A stretch of DNA of 64,000 nt from Teredinibacter turnerae T7901 (GCF_000023025.1 NC_012997.1:3345125-3409124); one strand, 5' to 3'. Positions 47,361 to 58,307 are shown, numbered from the stretch's first letter. The notes: generated by a model not told the origin, from the letters alone. Numbers and translations are program-made.

Positions 47361-48313
47361 ATGCGGCCCCATAAAGCAGAAATGGCCGCTATTCCCTGCG
47401 CTCCGCACTGCCGCGCCTGGCTGATATCTAACTCGCTTAAACCACCCAGTGCATAGACTGGCACTTTCGCAACTGCGCAAAAATCTCGCAATGCTTCCCA
47501 ACCAACACCAGGCGTATTCGGGTGACTTGAAGTTGGCTTCACAGGAGAGAAAAATACGAAGTGTGCGCCAGCGTGTTCAGCCAGTTTAAGTTCTTCCACA
47601 TCGTGACAAGCCGCGCTGATGACCCCGCCAGCGACAGGCTTATAGCCCGCGCGTAAAACGCGACTGGACAAATGAATGTACCGCGGCATTTGCTCAACCT
47701 GCGAAACATTGGGATGTTGCCAATCCGTATTGGCAAATAACGAAACCCCTTCAATCTCACCAGACAGACGGCGATACACTTGTAGATACTCTGCCGGTTC
47801 GAGGTGCGGTGCACGCAACTGGATATGGGTGATCCCCTGAGACTGTAGAGAGCCACACCGGTCGCGCAACGCCGCGAAACCTTCAAACTCACCAGAAATA
47901 CAAAACACAGCGGGCAATTGAACGGCAGTGACGATTGGTGCGTTAGCTGGTGGAAAAGTGTAGTCGCGGAGATCAGACTGAGAGACCCAGCGAATCGACT
48001 GCCCTTCACCACTCACTGGCGAGTCGCTGTATTGAGTGACTTCGTGAACGTCCAATAACACACGTTTTTCTGGGTAATCGTATGGAATTGTGATGAGCGG
48101 TTGTGCTTCGGAAACCTCAATCCCAAGCTCTTCGCGCAGCTCCCGAGCCAGAGCAGTGGTTACGCATTCACCCTGTTCGACCTTGCCACCGGGAAACTCC
48201 CAAAAACCAGCAAGGTGCTGCCCGGCTTGGCGTTTGGCAATGAGTACCTCGCCTTTGGCATTGCGGACAACACCGACTGCAACGTGTATAACTTTATGTG
48301 CGATATTCAGCAT
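47354..48313 (-). CDS. Nudix hydrolase (MutT-like) fused to a ThiE-like domain
   Basis: 319 aa from the ATG at 48313. Residues 1-130 are a MutT-type Nudix domain with the box at 42-64 (GGKVEQGE, then RELREELG). Residues about 145-319 resemble thiamine-phosphate synthase/TenI TIM barrel (THIQLRAPHLEP, LFANTDW, HLSSRVL, YALGGLS), probably with a changed active site. The fusion is known from Pseudomonas and relatives next to argJ. The Nudix part likely removes oxidised dGTP; the role of the second domain is unknown. The gene overlaps argJ by 20 bases. Confidence 0.88.
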   Translation of the reverse strand: MLNIAHKVIHVAVGVVRNAKGEVLIAKRQAGQHLAGFWEFPGGKVEQGECVTTALARELREELGIEVSEAQPLITIPYDYPEKRVLLDVHEVTQYSDSPVSGEGQSIRWVSQSDLRDYTFPPANAPIVTAVQLPAVFCISGEFEGFAALRDRCGSLQSQGITHIQLRAPHLEPAEYLQVYRRLSGEIEGVSLFANTDWQHPNVSQVEQMPRYIHLSSRVLRAGYKPVAGGVISAACHDVEELKLAEHAGAHFVFFSPVKPTSSHPNTPGVGWEALRDFCAVAKVPVYALGGLSELDISQARQCGAQGIAAISALWGRIQ

Positions 48314-49511
48314 TGATGGTGACGTATTCGTGTGAGAGATCCGAAGTCCAAATGGTTTCGGTACATTCACCTCGGCCTAGATCTACCCGAATAGCGAACT
48401 CCGCCTGATTAAACACCGCTTGACCGGCTTCTTCGGTATATCCGGCAGCACACCCGCCATCAGCAACAATTTGAACCTCATCCAACCAGACTTTCACCTT
48501 GGATACATCCAGTTCAGGTACATCTGCATAACCGATAGCCGCGACAATTCGCCCCCAATTCGGGTCGGAAGCGAATAACGCTGTTTTAATCAGTGGTGAG
48601 TGGGCAATCGCATAAGCGACTGTAAGAGATTCGTTATTAGTGGCGCCACCCTTGACTTCAACAGTGACAAATTTCGTTGCACCCTCACCATCGCGTACAA
48701 TTTGCTGCGCCAGTGACTGGTATATCTCACAAACAGCATCAAGTAAAAGTCCGTACTCTTCACAATCTCTGGAGACAATCTCCGGGTGGCCCGCTGCTGC
48801 AGTCGCCATGAGGATGCAGGAGTCGTTGGTTGAAGTATCGCCATCAATCGTAATGCGGTTAAACGACTGATTCGCGGCTATACGAGAGATATCTTCCAGA
48901 AGTGATTGCGACACTACGGCATCTGTCGCGATAAAACCCAGCATGGTGGCCATATTTGGCTTAATCATACCGGCGCCTTTGGACATGCCCGTGATAGTGA
49001 CCATTCGTTCAGCGATCGTGAGTGTTTTACTTGCCAGCTTGGGGCGTGTATCGGTTGTCATTATCGCTCGCGCCGCACGCTGCCAGCCGTCCTCGGCCAA
49101 ATCCGCAAACAGCGAAGGAACCTGATTCACTATTTTTTCAGCGGGCAACAGGTTACCAATAACGCCTGTGGAAAACGGCAGCACTGCTTCCGGTGCAACG
49201 TCGCCTTCGGCAGCTACTGCAGCCATAGTCAGACGAGCTGCATGCATACCAGCGTCTCCCGTACACGCATTGGCGTTGCCAGAGTTGATCAGGAGATACC
49301 GCGATTTATCGCCAATATACTGTCTACACAAAGTGACCGGGGCAGCGCAAAATGCATTCTGCGTGAACACACCTGCGACCCGAGTTCCCGGGTTGAGGGC
49401 GATCAAAACACAATCGGGCCTTACCGTTTGCTTAATACCTGCTACCGACACACCCAAGCGTACACCAGCTACCGGACGCACGTCTGGTAGAACGAACTCA
49501 CCCACTGCCAT
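48294..49511 (-). CDS. argJ: Bifunctional glutamate N-acetyltransferase/amino-acid acetyltransferase (ArgJ)
   Basis: 405 aa. Autocleavage site in KPNMATMLGFIATDA, between Ala188 and Thr189, gives the alpha and beta subunits with Thr189 as nucleophile. It recycles acetyl groups in ornithine synthesis and may also make N-acetylglutamate. It lies between secA and the Nudix-ThiE gene, as in Pseudomonas. Together with argG at the other end of the window it serves arginine synthesis. Confidence 0.95.
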   Translation of the reverse strand: MAVGEFVLPDVRPVAGVRLGVSVAGIKQTVRPDCVLIALNPGTRVAGVFTQNAFCAAPVTLCRQYIGDKSRYLLINSGNANACTGDAGMHAARLTMAAVAAEGDVAPEAVLPFSTGVIGNLLPAEKIVNQVPSLFADLAEDGWQRAARAIMTTDTRPKLASKTLTIAERMVTITGMSKGAGMIKPNMATMLGFIATDAVVSQSLLEDISRIAANQSFNRITIDGDTSTNDSCILMATAAAGHPEIVSRDCEEYGLLLDAVCEIYQSLAQQIVRDGEGATKFVTVEVKGGATNNESLTVAYAIAHSPLIKTALFASDPNWGRIVAAIGYADVPELDVSKVKVWLDEVQIVADGGCAAGYTEEAGQAVFNQAEFAIRVDLGRGECTETIWTSDLSHEYVTINAEYRT

Positions 49512-49569
49512 AATTGTCTCTACCGCCGTTATAAAGAGCGCGCAGGCAAACAGCTGCGCGCAGCAATAA

Positions 49570-52305
49570 TTAGCCTAATTTACCGTGACACGCCTTGAAC
49601 TTCTTACCAGAACCACAGGGACAAGGATCGTTGCGCCCTACTTTTCTTCCTGCGCGGACATACGGCTGTTCAGATCGCGGCTCGCCTGCGCTGGGTGCTT
49701 CACCCGCCTCGGGCTCCAAGCCGGAAACCTGCTCGTGCTGCAACTGAATCTTACGGGCAGCGGCTTCCGCCTGACGGCGGCGCTCCATCTCAGCCAGTTG
49801 CTCTTCACTGATAGGCTGCACACGGAACAATACCCGGGTCAGGTCGAATTTCAGGTTCTGCAACATCTCTTCGAATAGCGTAAATGATTCACGCTTGTAC
49901 TCTTGCTTCGGGTTTCGCTGCGCGTATGCCCGGAGGTTAATGCCTTGTCGCAGCGCATCCATATTCTGTAAATGTTCTTTCCAAAGGGTATCCAGTACCT
50001 GCAACATTAATTGCTTTTCGAGCGTACGCATAGCGGAGCCAATGGCCTCGCATTTACGCGCGTAAATCTCATCCATCACTTCTGTGAGCTTGGTGCGCAG
50101 CCCCTCTTCATCCATTTTACTGTCTTCGTCCAGCCACTGCTGCAGGGGCACGGACACTCCGTAATCGTTTAACAGCGTCTGCTCCAGGCCTTTAATGTCC
50201 CACTGCTCCTCCACGCTTTGCGGAGGAACGAAACTCTCCAGTTGTGCGGCGATCACATCCTCGCGAATACCGTGAATCGCCTCTTCGATGTCGTCCGCTT
50301 CAAGCAGCTCATTACGCTGGGCGTAGACTACGCGACGCTGATCATTGGCAACATCGTCATATTCGAGCAGCTGCTTGCGGTAATCAAAGTTACGACCTTC
50401 AACCTTGCGCTGCGCTTTTTCGATTGCATTGGTCACCATTCGGTGCTCGATCGCTTCGCCCTTTTCCATGCCCAGCGTTTGCATAATCGCGCGCATGCGA
50501 TCAGAGGCAAAAATGCGCATCAGATTATCTTCCAGCGACAGATAGAACCGGGACAAACCCGGATCGCCCTGACGACCCGCACGGCCACGTAACTGGTTGT
50601 CGATACGACGGGATTCGTGGCGCTCGGTACCAATAATATGCAGCCCGCCTGCCTCAAGGACAATTTCGTGGCGTTTTTTCCAATCCTCTTTAATGGCTGC
50701 AATCTGTTCTTCGGTGGGATTCTCGAGCTTATCGATTTCCGCTTGCCACTTACCGCCCAAAACGATATCGGTACCACGTCCAGCCATGTTGGTTGCGATA
50801 GTTACCGCACCTGGACGACCTGCTTGCGCGATGATATCTGCTTCACGCTCATGCTGTTTCGCGTTAAGTACTTCGTGCGCGATGCCCGCTTCCGTCAGCC
50901 GTTTAGACATTTCTTCCGAGGTTTCAACCGACGCTGTACCCACCAGTACGGGTGCGTTCTTGCCCCGGAATTCGTTCACATCCTCGATAATCGCGTCATA
51001 CTTATCTTCCACACTCAGGAAAATCAGATCATTCAGATCTTTACGCGCAACCGGTCGATTGGTCGGAATAACCACCACGTCCAACCCGTAAATCTGACGA
51101 AATTCGAACGCTTCAGTGTCGGCAGTGCCGGTCATTCCGGCAAGCTTGTCGTAGATACGGAAATAGTTCTGAAAGGTGGTGGATGCCATGGTTTGGCTTT
51201 CCGCCTGAATCGCCACACCTTCTTTCGCCTCAATAGCCTGATGCAAACCTTCAGACAGCCGGCGACCCGGCATGGTGCGGCCGGTATGTTCGTCAATCAG
51301 CACCACCTGCCCGTTTTGAACGATGTATTCCACGTTTTTGTGGTACAGGTGATGCGCACGCAAACCGGACAAAATGTGGTGCAGCAAGCTCAGGTTGGAT
51401 GCGTGGTACAAGCTGTCGTTTTCACCGAGCAAACCATTTTTTATCAGTAACTCTTCCACCAGTTGATGACCGTCTTCGGTAAGCTCAATTGAGCGCATTT
51501 TTTCATCAATAGTGAAGTGGCCCAGCTCAGTCGGCTCTTCGCCTTCCGGCGCCTCCGGTTGGCGTTTTAATGAAGGAATCAGCTTGTTTATCGCCTGATA
51601 AAGTACTGAGCTATCTTCGGCCGCACCGGAAATAATAAGAGGCGTACGCGCCTCATCGATCAGGATCGAGTCCACCTCGTCAACAACAGCGTATGCCAGT
51701 GGTCGCTGCATACGATCTTCTTTCCGCAGCGCCATATTATCGCGCAGATAATCAAAACCGTATTCGTTGTTGGTTCCGTAAGTAATATCTGCTGCGTAGG
51801 CCTCGCGTTTTTCGGCGGGGTCTTGCATGGACACGATAGATCCCACTGTCATTCCCAGTGCCTCATACACCGGCCTCATCCAGTTCGCATCGCGTCTCGC
51901 CAAATAATCGTTCACCGTAACGATATGAACACCTTTACCAGGAATACCGTTGAGGTACGCGGCCAAAGTGGCGACCAGCGTCTTACCCTCACCGGTTTTC
52001 ATCTCTGCGATCCTGCCCTCGTGTAGCGTAATGCCGCCAATCAACTGCACGTCAAAATGACGCATGCCCATTGCGCGTTTACTCGCCTCCCGCGCGGCGG
52101 CGAAAGCCTCAGGCAGTAATTGGTCTAGCGATTCGCCATTATTAAAACGCTCGCGAAACTCGGCCGTCTTCGCCTTTAATTGGGTGTCGTCCAACGGTTC
52201 AAATTCGGGTTCCAGCGCGTTAATTTTACGCACCAATTTACCCATTCTTTTCAACTCACGATCGTTTTTCGAGCCAAATACGGCCCGGAAGAGTTTGCCT
52301 ATCAT
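49570..52305 (-). CDS. secA: Preprotein translocase ATPase SecA
   Basis: 911 aa. Walker A in [14 protein letters not shown] (near 102-115), [19 protein letters not shown], the helicase-like C-terminal motor ([10 protein letters not shown]) and the zinc tail [14 protein letters not shown]. It drives secretion through SecYEG. It follows the M23 peptidase and precedes argJ. Confidence 0.98.
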   Translation of the reverse strand: MIGKLFRAVFGSKNDRELKRMGKLVRKINALEPEFEPLDDTQLKAKTAEFRERFNNGESLDQLLPEAFAAAREASKRAMGMRHFDVQLIGGITLHEGRIAEMKTGEGKTLVATLAAYLNGIPGKGVHIVTVNDYLARRDANWMRPVYEALGMTVGSIVSMQDPAEKREAYAADITYGTNNEYGFDYLRDNMALRKEDRMQRPLAYAVVDEVDSILIDEARTPLIISGAAEDSSVLYQAINKLIPSLKRQPEAPEGEEPTELGHFTIDEKMRSIELTEDGHQLVEELLIKNGLLGENDSLYHASNLSLLHHILSGLRAHHLYHKNVEYIVQNGQVVLIDEHTGRTMPGRRLSEGLHQAIEAKEGVAIQAESQTMASTTFQNYFRIYDKLAGMTGTADTEAFEFRQIYGLDVVVIPTNRPVARKDLNDLIFLSVEDKYDAIIEDVNEFRGKNAPVLVGTASVETSEEMSKRLTEAGIAHEVLNAKQHEREADIIAQAGRPGAVTIATNMAGRGTDIVLGGKWQAEIDKLENPTEEQIAAIKEDWKKRHEIVLEAGGLHIIGTERHESRRIDNQLRGRAGRQGDPGLSRFYLSLEDNLMRIFASDRMRAIMQTLGMEKGEAIEHRMVTNAIEKAQRKVEGRNFDYRKQLLEYDDVANDQRRVVYAQRNELLEADDIEEAIHGIREDVIAAQLESFVPPQSVEEQWDIKGLEQTLLNDYGVSVPLQQWLDEDSKMDEEGLRTKLTEVMDEIYARKCEAIGSAMRTLEKQLMLQVLDTLWKEHLQNMDALRQGINLRAYAQRNPKQEYKRESFTLFEEMLQNLKFDLTRVLFRVQPISEEQLAEMERRRQAEAAARKIQLQHEQVSGLEPEAGEAPSAGEPRSEQPYVRAGRKVGRNDPCPCGSGKKFKACHGKLG

Positions 52306-52403
52306 AGAAAATCCAACTATTGGAGGGGCATGCGCCCTACGTATTTATCTAATAAATATGAAGTGTTTTGAGCAGGCGTAAACGCCGGAGAGAAGAAGAA
52401 AAC

Positions 52404-53336
52404 TTAACGACTGGCCCGATGAATATAGGTTGCCGGGTCGACGGTACGACCATTTTTGTAGACTTCGAAATGAACATGAGGGCCCGTGGAGCGGCCGCTT
52501 GAGCCCATTAGCGCGACAACCTGGCCCTTCTTGATTACGTCGCCAACCTTAACCAGGTTTTCCTTACAGTGCGCATAACGGGTGGAAAAGCCATTACCGT
52601 GGTTAACCTCCACCATCTGGCCATAACCGTAACGCTCGCCAGACCAGGTAACCACGCCGGATGCCACAGCAATGATATCCGAACCTTCTTTGCCGGCGAA
52701 ATCAACACCCGCATGCCAGGCAATTCGCCCAGTGAACGGGTCACTGCGACGACCATAGCGTGACGACATCCAGCCTTTTTTAATAGGTCTGCCAGCGAGA
52801 AAGACATCGTTCTGCAGCTTGCGCTTGGCAAGGAGAGCTTCGAGCGTATCCAACTGCTGCTGCCGGTCTTCTATCTGAGCACCCAGTTGCTCCAGTGCTT
52901 CCTGGAAATCTGGCGCTGCGTAGGTCGTCTCGTCGATATCCTGCTCTGGCCCGCCACGCGCGGGCGATCGACCAAAATCGAACTCGCCGGTATCGAGCTT
53001 GGCCATAGTGGTCAGTCGCTCACCGAGAGCATCCAGCCGCACCAGGCGCGCCTGAAGTTCTGCTACGCGGAGTGTCAACGCGGCGAGCTTGCGCTCGGAA
53101 TCCTGTTTAGCCCGCTCTACTTGCGACTGTTGCTCCACCAGGGTTTCTTCCCAGGCTTCGGTAGATTCTGCGGTGAGGATATCGGACGAATTCGAGCTGA
53201 GGTGTTGTGACACAGCCAAAGTCACAGCGCCCACAGGTATACCCACCATACAGGCGGATAACAGGGCACGAGTCCACCCGCCCAGCGTAAAGCTGCGGGT
53301 GCTGCCGTGACGTTTACTGACGACGATTATCTTCAT
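52404..53336 (-). CDS. M23 family metallopeptidase with coiled coil (LytM/EnvC-like)
   Basis: 310 aa from the ATG at 53336. One N-terminal membrane segment (about 23-47), two helical coiled-coil stretches (about 65-110 and 140-175), and a C-terminal M23 domain with zinc ligands in HAGVDF and HVHFEVY. It is likely a periplasmic wall endopeptidase or amidase activator. It lies between lpxC and secA, as in Pseudomonas. There the region also has a DUF721 gene, which I do not find here. Confidence 0.88.
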   Translation of the reverse strand: MKIIVVSKRHGSTRSFTLGGWTRALLSACMVGIPVGAVTLAVSQHLSSNSSDILTAESTEAWEETLVEQQSQVERAKQDSERKLAALTLRVAELQARLVRLDALGERLTTMAKLDTGEFDFGRSPARGGPEQDIDETTYAAPDFQEALEQLGAQIEDRQQQLDTLEALLAKRKLQNDVFLAGRPIKKGWMSSRYGRRSDPFTGRIAWHAGVDFAGKEGSDIIAVASGVVTWSGERYGYGQMVEVNHGNGFSTRYAHCKENLVKVGDVIKKGQVVALMGSSGRSTGPHVHFEVYKNGRTVDPATYIHRASR

Positions 53337-53577
53337 TAATCTTTTGGCGCAATAACTCTGCACAACCCTCAAGCTAATTCAGCCGGACCAAACTTTAATC
53401 AAGCTGCCTGCCTGAATAGTTGCTCACTTCCGCCCCGGCTGCAAGTTGAGGATTGCCAGCTCTGGCTATTTGTGACGAAACGGCCGAACTATGGCATATT
53501 CAGCCACAAAATTCCAACTTAACTTTATAAGGAACTGGAGCGATAGCCCGACTATTGGCATAAGTCAGGCTGTCGTG

Positions 53578-54489
53578 TTAGACCGCCAATAATGGCTTAA
53601 TGTAGGAGATTGGAGCGGTTTCTTCCTCGTCGAAGGTTACCAGCTCCCAGGCGTCTTCTCGCTTCATGAGCTCGCGCAACACCTGATTATTCAGACCATG
53701 GCCGCTTTTGTAGGCCCGGTATTCACCGATTAAGCTGGTACCAAGCAGATACAGATCACCGATGGCATCGAGCACCTTATGTTTGACGAACTCGTCGTCG
53801 TAACGCAAGCCGTCCTCGTTCATGATGCGGTATTTATCAACCACGACCGCGTTGTCCAGACTTCCGCCTTTCACCAGGCCTTTCGAGCGCAGGTACTCGA
53901 TCTCATGCATGAAACCGAAGGTGCGTGCACGGGATATTTCTTTGACGAATGACGTACTCGAAAAATCGATAGTCGCGTCAAGTTTACGCCCCTTAAATAC
54001 CGGGTGATCGAAATCGATGCCAAAAGAGACCTTAAAGCCGTTGAACGGATAAAAAGCGGCCTCTTTTTCGCCGTCTTTCACCACAACTTTCTTCTTGATT
54101 CGGATGAATTTCTTGGGCGCATTCTGCTCTTGGATACCCGCCGACTGAATCAGAAAAACAAACGGCCCGGCGCTACCATCCATAATGGGCACTTCGTCAG
54201 CACTCACCTCAACAATGGCGTTATCGATACCCAGACCCGCCATTGCGGACATGAGGTGCTCTACCGTTGAAACTCGCACATCGCCGTTGACCAGAGTGGT
54301 AGAAAGCGTGGTATCACCAACGTTTTCCGCGTGAGCGGGAATATCGACTGCAGGGCTGAGATCCACGCGACGAAATACGATGCCCGCATCAATTGGGGCT
54401 GGGCGCAAGGTCAGGTAAACCTTTTGGCCGGTGTGCAGGCCTACGCCGGTTGCTCGGATTTCATTCTTCAACGTACGTTGTTTGATCAT
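53578..54489 (-). CDS. lpxC: UDP-3-O-acyl-N-acetylglucosamine deacetylase
   Basis: 303 aa. Zinc ligands: His78 in [10 protein letters not shown], and the later [15 protein letters not shown] with His and Asp; GHGLNNQVL carries the catalytic His. It commits lipid A synthesis. It is placed just after ftsZ, the usual gammaproteobacterial order. A weak hairpin without a T-run follows the stop. Confidence 0.97.
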   Translation of the reverse strand: MIKQRTLKNEIRATGVGLHTGQKVYLTLRPAPIDAGIVFRRVDLSPAVDIPAHAENVGDTTLSTTLVNGDVRVSTVEHLMSAMAGLGIDNAIVEVSADEVPIMDGSAGPFVFLIQSAGIQEQNAPKKFIRIKKKVVVKDGEKEAAFYPFNGFKVSFGIDFDHPVFKGRKLDATIDFSSTSFVKEISRARTFGFMHEIEYLRSKGLVKGGSLDNAVVVDKYRIMNEDGLRYDDEFVKHKVLDAIGDLYLLGTSLIGEYRAYKSGHGLNNQVLRELMKREDAWELVTFDEEETAPISYIKPLLAV

Positions 54490-54720
54490 TCATGCAGTCT
54501 CAAAAAGGGGCTCGAAAGCGGCGCGCATCATAGCAGAGTGCTGACCGCAAAACCAAATGTTCTGTGCATTTTTTGCCCACACGCAACGCTGAACTACTAA
54601 AGGTCGTTATTAAACGAATTTACTAAGTCGCATGTGGTTCAAAATACTGGCTCACATGATCCTTGATCGGTTCGCAAACGCCTAATTTCAAGTAAAAAAT
54701 TGCGTACAAGTTCAAATTTA

Positions 54721-54868
54721 CAGACGAGAGATGGGGCTAAAAGTTCCCATTTACCCGTGAGATACCGGAGCAGGAAGGCGTACATCCATGTGCTATGTCC
54801 AGAGCGGCAAGTTGAGGGGGAAACTCAAAACGCCTTCCCTCTGGAATCTTCTGCTCCATCTCCGTCTG
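54721..54868. repeat. Inverted-repeat element between lpxC and ftsZ (MITE-like or structured RNA)
   Basis: The ends pair: 54721-54734 with 54856-54868 as 13 bp with one bulged base. Inside, GGAAGGCGT (54773-54781) pairs perfectly with ACGCCTTCC (54830-54838), GGAGCA pairs with TGCTCC nearby, and TTGAG / CTCAA (54812-54828) forms an apical hairpin. The total is about 148 bases. No protein frame fits and I recognise no RNA family. Such an element could be a non-autonomous mobile repeat, or a leader of lpxC on the minus strand. Confidence 0.55.
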
Positions 54869-54902
54869 CAAAACGGGTGAGCGTGCGGGGTTAGCGCACA
54901 CT

Positions 54903-54927
54903 CTAATTAAGCGCAGCGCTTAGTTAG
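54903..54927 (-). terminator. Hairpin at the ftsZ stop codon
   Basis: A 10-bp stem with one mismatch (CTAATTAAGC / GCTTAGTTAG) and a 5-base loop includes the ftsZ stop codon. There is no T-run, so it may be an attenuator rather than a full terminator. Confidence 0.45.
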
Positions 54928-56093
54928 TCGACCTGACGTCGCAAAAACGCAGGAATGTCCAGGTATTCCAGGTTTTTATCTGCCTCTTCGAGCTGTGCAA
55001 CTGCAGCAGCAGAGCTTGCAGCCGTTTTGGTGTTACGAATTACCGTTGGCTTATCGAGCGCAGAATAGTTTGGACGGCCGTCCGCTGTGCGAGTGTTGTC
55101 CACTACCTTTGCAGGCGTAGGCTTTTCTGCTCTCACTTCAGCACCCAGACCAGTTGCGACCACCGTTACCCGCAGTTCGTTGTTCATTTCTGGATCGATC
55201 ACAGTACCTACCACAACAGTCGCGTCGTGAGAGGCAAACTCTTCGATGGTATCGCCAACTTCCGTAAACTCGCCCAGGCTCAGATCCATACCTGCGGTGA
55301 TGTTCACCAGGATACCGCGCGCACCCTGTAAATTAATATCTTCAAGCAGGGGACTGCGGATGGCCGCTTCAGCAGCTTCGCGAGCGCGGTTTTCACCCGC
55401 TGCGGTTCCGCTTCCCATCATCGCCATACCCATCTCTGACATCACTGTTCGCACATCAGCGAAATCAACGTTGATCATGCCAGGGCGAATAATCAAATCT
55501 GCAATCCCCTGAACAGCGCCCAGCAGTACATCATTCGCAGCTTTGAACGCGTCAAGTAATGTTGTGGCCTTACCGAGCACCGCCAATAACTTCTCGTTAG
55601 GAATAGTGATCAAAGAATCCACGCGATCCTGAAGCTGCTTGATCCCCTCATCGGCAATCTTCATGCGCTTGCGACCTTCAAATGGAAAAGGCTTGGTAAC
55701 AATTGCCACGGTGAGGATACCCAACTCTTTGGCGATCTCTGCAACCACAGGCGCACCACCAGTTCCAGTACCACCACCCATACCGGCGGTGATAAACACC
55801 ATATCTGCACCTTGCAGCACTTCTGTAATACGCTCACGATCTTCCATCGCAGCCTGTCGACCGATATCCGGATTTGCGCCAGCGCCCAACCCTTTGGTAA
55901 TACCGTGGCCTAACTGCAGCACAGTTCGCGCATCAACATCTTTGAGCGCCTGAGCATCAGTATTTGCACAGATAAACTCAACACCGTCTACGGCATTGGA
56001 AATCATGTGCTTGACTGCGTTTCCGCCGCCACCACCCACACCAACAACTTTAATTACTGCGTTTTGCGGAATGCTATCAACTAATTCAAACAT
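54924..56093 (-). CDS. ftsZ: Cell division protein FtsZ
   Basis: 389 aa. Tubulin signature GGGTGTG at 106-112, T7 loop [11 protein letters not shown], and the conserved C-terminal peptide [11 protein letters not shown] that binds FtsA and ZipA. It is the division-ring GTPase. A linker of about 50 residues precedes the tail. It is the last gene of the dcw run before lpxC. Confidence 0.98.
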   Translation of the reverse strand: MFELVDSIPQNAVIKVVGVGGGGGNAVKHMISNAVDGVEFICANTDAQALKDVDARTVLQLGHGITKGLGAGANPDIGRQAAMEDRERITEVLQGADMVFITAGMGGGTGTGGAPVVAEIAKELGILTVAIVTKPFPFEGRKRMKIADEGIKQLQDRVDSLITIPNEKLLAVLGKATTLLDAFKAANDVLLGAVQGIADLIIRPGMINVDFADVRTVMSEMGMAMMGSGTAAGENRAREAAEAAIRSPLLEDINLQGARGILVNITAGMDLSLGEFTEVGDTIEEFASHDATVVVGTVIDPEMNNELRVTVVATGLGAEVRAEKPTPAKVVDNTRTADGRPNYSALDKPTVIRNTKTAASSAAAVAQLEEADKNLEYLDIPAFLRRQVD

Positions 56094-56149
56094 AAGAGTT
56101 CCCCTCTTTTCCCCTTTTGACTAAAACACTCAGTAGCATAGCTCTGCCA

Positions 56150-57376
56150 CTAAAGATTCTTGTTAAACCAGGACTTCATGCGGCTAAAAAAGCTCGCGCG
56201 AGGCTCCTGGCTGAATACAGACTCTCCCGATTGCTGCATACCGTATAGCAACAGCCCAACGCCAGTTGAATAAATCGGGTTATCTACAATATCTTTTAAA
56301 CCTTTAATATTGGTGGGTGCACCAAGTCGAACCGGCATATGGAAAATTTCCTCTGCCAGTTCAACAACCCCTTCCATTTTCGACGTGCCGCCGGTCAACA
56401 CAATGCCAGCGGCGACCAAATCTTCGAAACCACTGCGACGCAGCTCTGCTTGCACGAGAGTAAACAATTCGTCGTACCGTGGCTCCACGACTTCCGCCAG
56501 CGCCTGCCGCGATAAATTCCTCGCAGGGCGATCACCCACACTGGGTACTTTTATTGTTTCCTCGGCGCCGGTCAGCTTGGCCAATGCGCACGCATATTTA
56601 ATTTTGATTTCTTCCGCGTGTTGCGTCGGAGTGCGCAGCGCCATAGCAATATCATTCGTCACCTGGTCACCGGCGATAGGAATCACACCTGTGTGACGAA
56701 TTGCACCCTCAGTAAAAATCGCAATATCTGTAGTGCCACCGCCAATATCAACCAGGCAAACACCTAATTCTTTTTCATCATCGGTCAACACCGAGTAGCT
56801 GGAAGCCAGCTGCTCCAGAATGACGTCCTCAACCTCCAACCCACAACGACGGATACATTTCTCAATATTTTGGGCAGCGTTGACAGCGCAGGTAACCAGG
56901 TGAACCTTAGCTTCAAGGCGCACCCCGGACATCCCCAGAGGTTCTTTTACACCTTCCTGGTCATCGATCAAATATTCCTGCGGCAATATATGAAGTATTT
57001 TTTGATCCGCAGGAATGGCCACTGCCTGCGCAGCATCGATGACCCGATCCAGATCCTGAGGAAATACCTCACGATCTTTTATCGCGACTATGCCGTGTGA
57101 GTTCAGGCTGCGAATATGGCTACCGGCAATTCCAACATATACAGAATGTATTTCGCAGCCAGCCATGAGTTCCGCCTCTTCGACTGCTCGTTGAATCGAT
57201 TGCACGGTAGACTCGATATTGACGACCACACCTTTTTTCATGCCCACAGATTTATGTGAGCCTATACCGACGACCGCAAGATCACCTTCGGGCGAAATTT
57301 CTCCGACAATGGCAACGACTTTGGATGTCCCTATATCCAAGCCGACAATCATACGTCCACTATTTGCATGCGCCAT
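56150..57376 (-). CDS. ftsA: Cell division protein FtsA
   Basis: 408 aa, actin-like. VGLDIGTSKVVAIVGE at the start, LVDIGGGTTDIAIF phosphate loop, and the C-terminal amphipathic membrane-targeting helix FFSRMKSWFNKNL. It tethers FtsZ to the membrane and recruits later division proteins. It lies 56 bases before ftsZ and 47 bases after ftsQ. Confidence 0.97.
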   Translation of the reverse strand: MAHANSGRMIVGLDIGTSKVVAIVGEISPEGDLAVVGIGSHKSVGMKKGVVVNIESTVQSIQRAVEEAELMAGCEIHSVYVGIAGSHIRSLNSHGIVAIKDREVFPQDLDRVIDAAQAVAIPADQKILHILPQEYLIDDQEGVKEPLGMSGVRLEAKVHLVTCAVNAAQNIEKCIRRCGLEVEDVILEQLASSYSVLTDDEKELGVCLVDIGGGTTDIAIFTEGAIRHTGVIPIAGDQVTNDIAMALRTPTQHAEEIKIKYACALAKLTGAEETIKVPSVGDRPARNLSRQALAEVVEPRYDELFTLVQAELRRSGFEDLVAAGIVLTGGTSKMEGVVELAEEIFHMPVRLGAPTNIKGLKDIVDNPIYSTGVGLLLYGMQQSGESVFSQEPRASFFSRMKSWFNKNL

Positions 57377-57423
57377 TTATTTACCCGCCCTAAGCTGACT
57401 CATTCGTTCCAACGCAACATTCA

Positions 57424-58305
57424 TTATCGACTCGCTTGTAATTGTGGCACATCTGGTTTTGGTTTCCAGGAAACGGCCATTCCGTGATCATAACGCATAT
57501 CCACTCGAGCCAACTGATCCTTTTTCTCTTCTAAATTGTTCTGATATACCAGTAAAAAATTATTAAGTTTTTCAAGCACGTCATATTGACCAATAATTAT
57601 TTCCACATTATCCGTCAGATAAATTCGCCATGAAAGTGTTTCATCGACTTGTATGCCCATCAAGCCAAAACCTGATGCCGATAAAATTTCGGCGGTTGCC
57701 AAATATGTTTGCGCGATTTCGTTGCTTTTAGATCGTGGGCCATAAAACACCGGCAACCCTGCCAATGTGGAGTTGTTCTCTACGTCGATCAATCGCCCCT
57801 GAGCATTAATAAATCCTTCTCTGCCCCATCGCGCAATGGGTTTTTGCTCCTGGATGGAAATTTCCAGCCTGTCCGGCCAGATCCTGCGAACATTTGCAGT
57901 TTGTACCCAGGGCTCAGCCTCTAACGCAGCCCTCATAGACCGCAAGTCGAGGTCAACGAAATCACCGTTCATCTGCTTTACAACCACCTGCTGCAGATAA
58001 TCTTTAGTTAAGTGACTAAACTCGCCTTTCATTGAAATACTGGACACAGGCCGATTAACCATAGTTTGTATTTTGTGCAGGCCTTTAGACCAATTCACAC
58101 CAAAAACCAGCACGCCAAGAAACGCAAGCATCACCAAAAAACGCAACGGCCAAAAAAAAGCACGCCAGTTTCGCGGTTCCTTGCTAGGCCGCACACGCGA
58201 CTTTGAACTCGCGCCTCTTGTTGCAGCCTTAGCCCGTCCACCTCCGGTTTTATTTTTATCCGCTTTGGCCTTCTGCGCGCGAGTCCCGGGTTTCATATCT
58301 TTCAT
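57424..58305 (-). CDS. ftsQ: Cell division protein FtsQ
   Basis: 293 aa. Basic, Lys-rich cytoplasmic N-terminus of about 48 residues, one membrane segment at about 50-70, then a POTRA domain (starting VSSISMKGEFSHLTKDYL) and the beta domain. It links early and late division proteins through FtsB/FtsL. The N-terminal tail is longer than in E. coli. It lies 2 bases after ddlB. Confidence 0.93.
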   Translation of the reverse strand: MKDMKPGTRAQKAKADKNKTGGGRAKAATRGASSKSRVRPSKEPRNWRAFFWPLRFLVMLAFLGVLVFGVNWSKGLHKIQTMVNRPVSSISMKGEFSHLTKDYLQQVVVKQMNGDFVDLDLRSMRAALEAEPWVQTANVRRIWPDRLEISIQEQKPIARWGREGFINAQGRLIDVENNSTLAGLPVFYGPRSKSNEIAQTYLATAEILSASGFGLMGIQVDETLSWRIYLTDNVEIIIGQYDVLEKLNNFLLVYQNNLEEKKDQLARVDMRYDHGMAVSWKPKPDVPQLQASR

Positions 58306-58307
58306 TT

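Noticed and set aside
50617-51450. 277-residue open frame antisense to secA
   Set aside because: It lies wholly within secA and has no family features, so it is a shadow.
53545-53571. Hairpin after lpxC as a terminator
   Set aside because: The stem has a mismatch and no T-run follows, so I do not list it.
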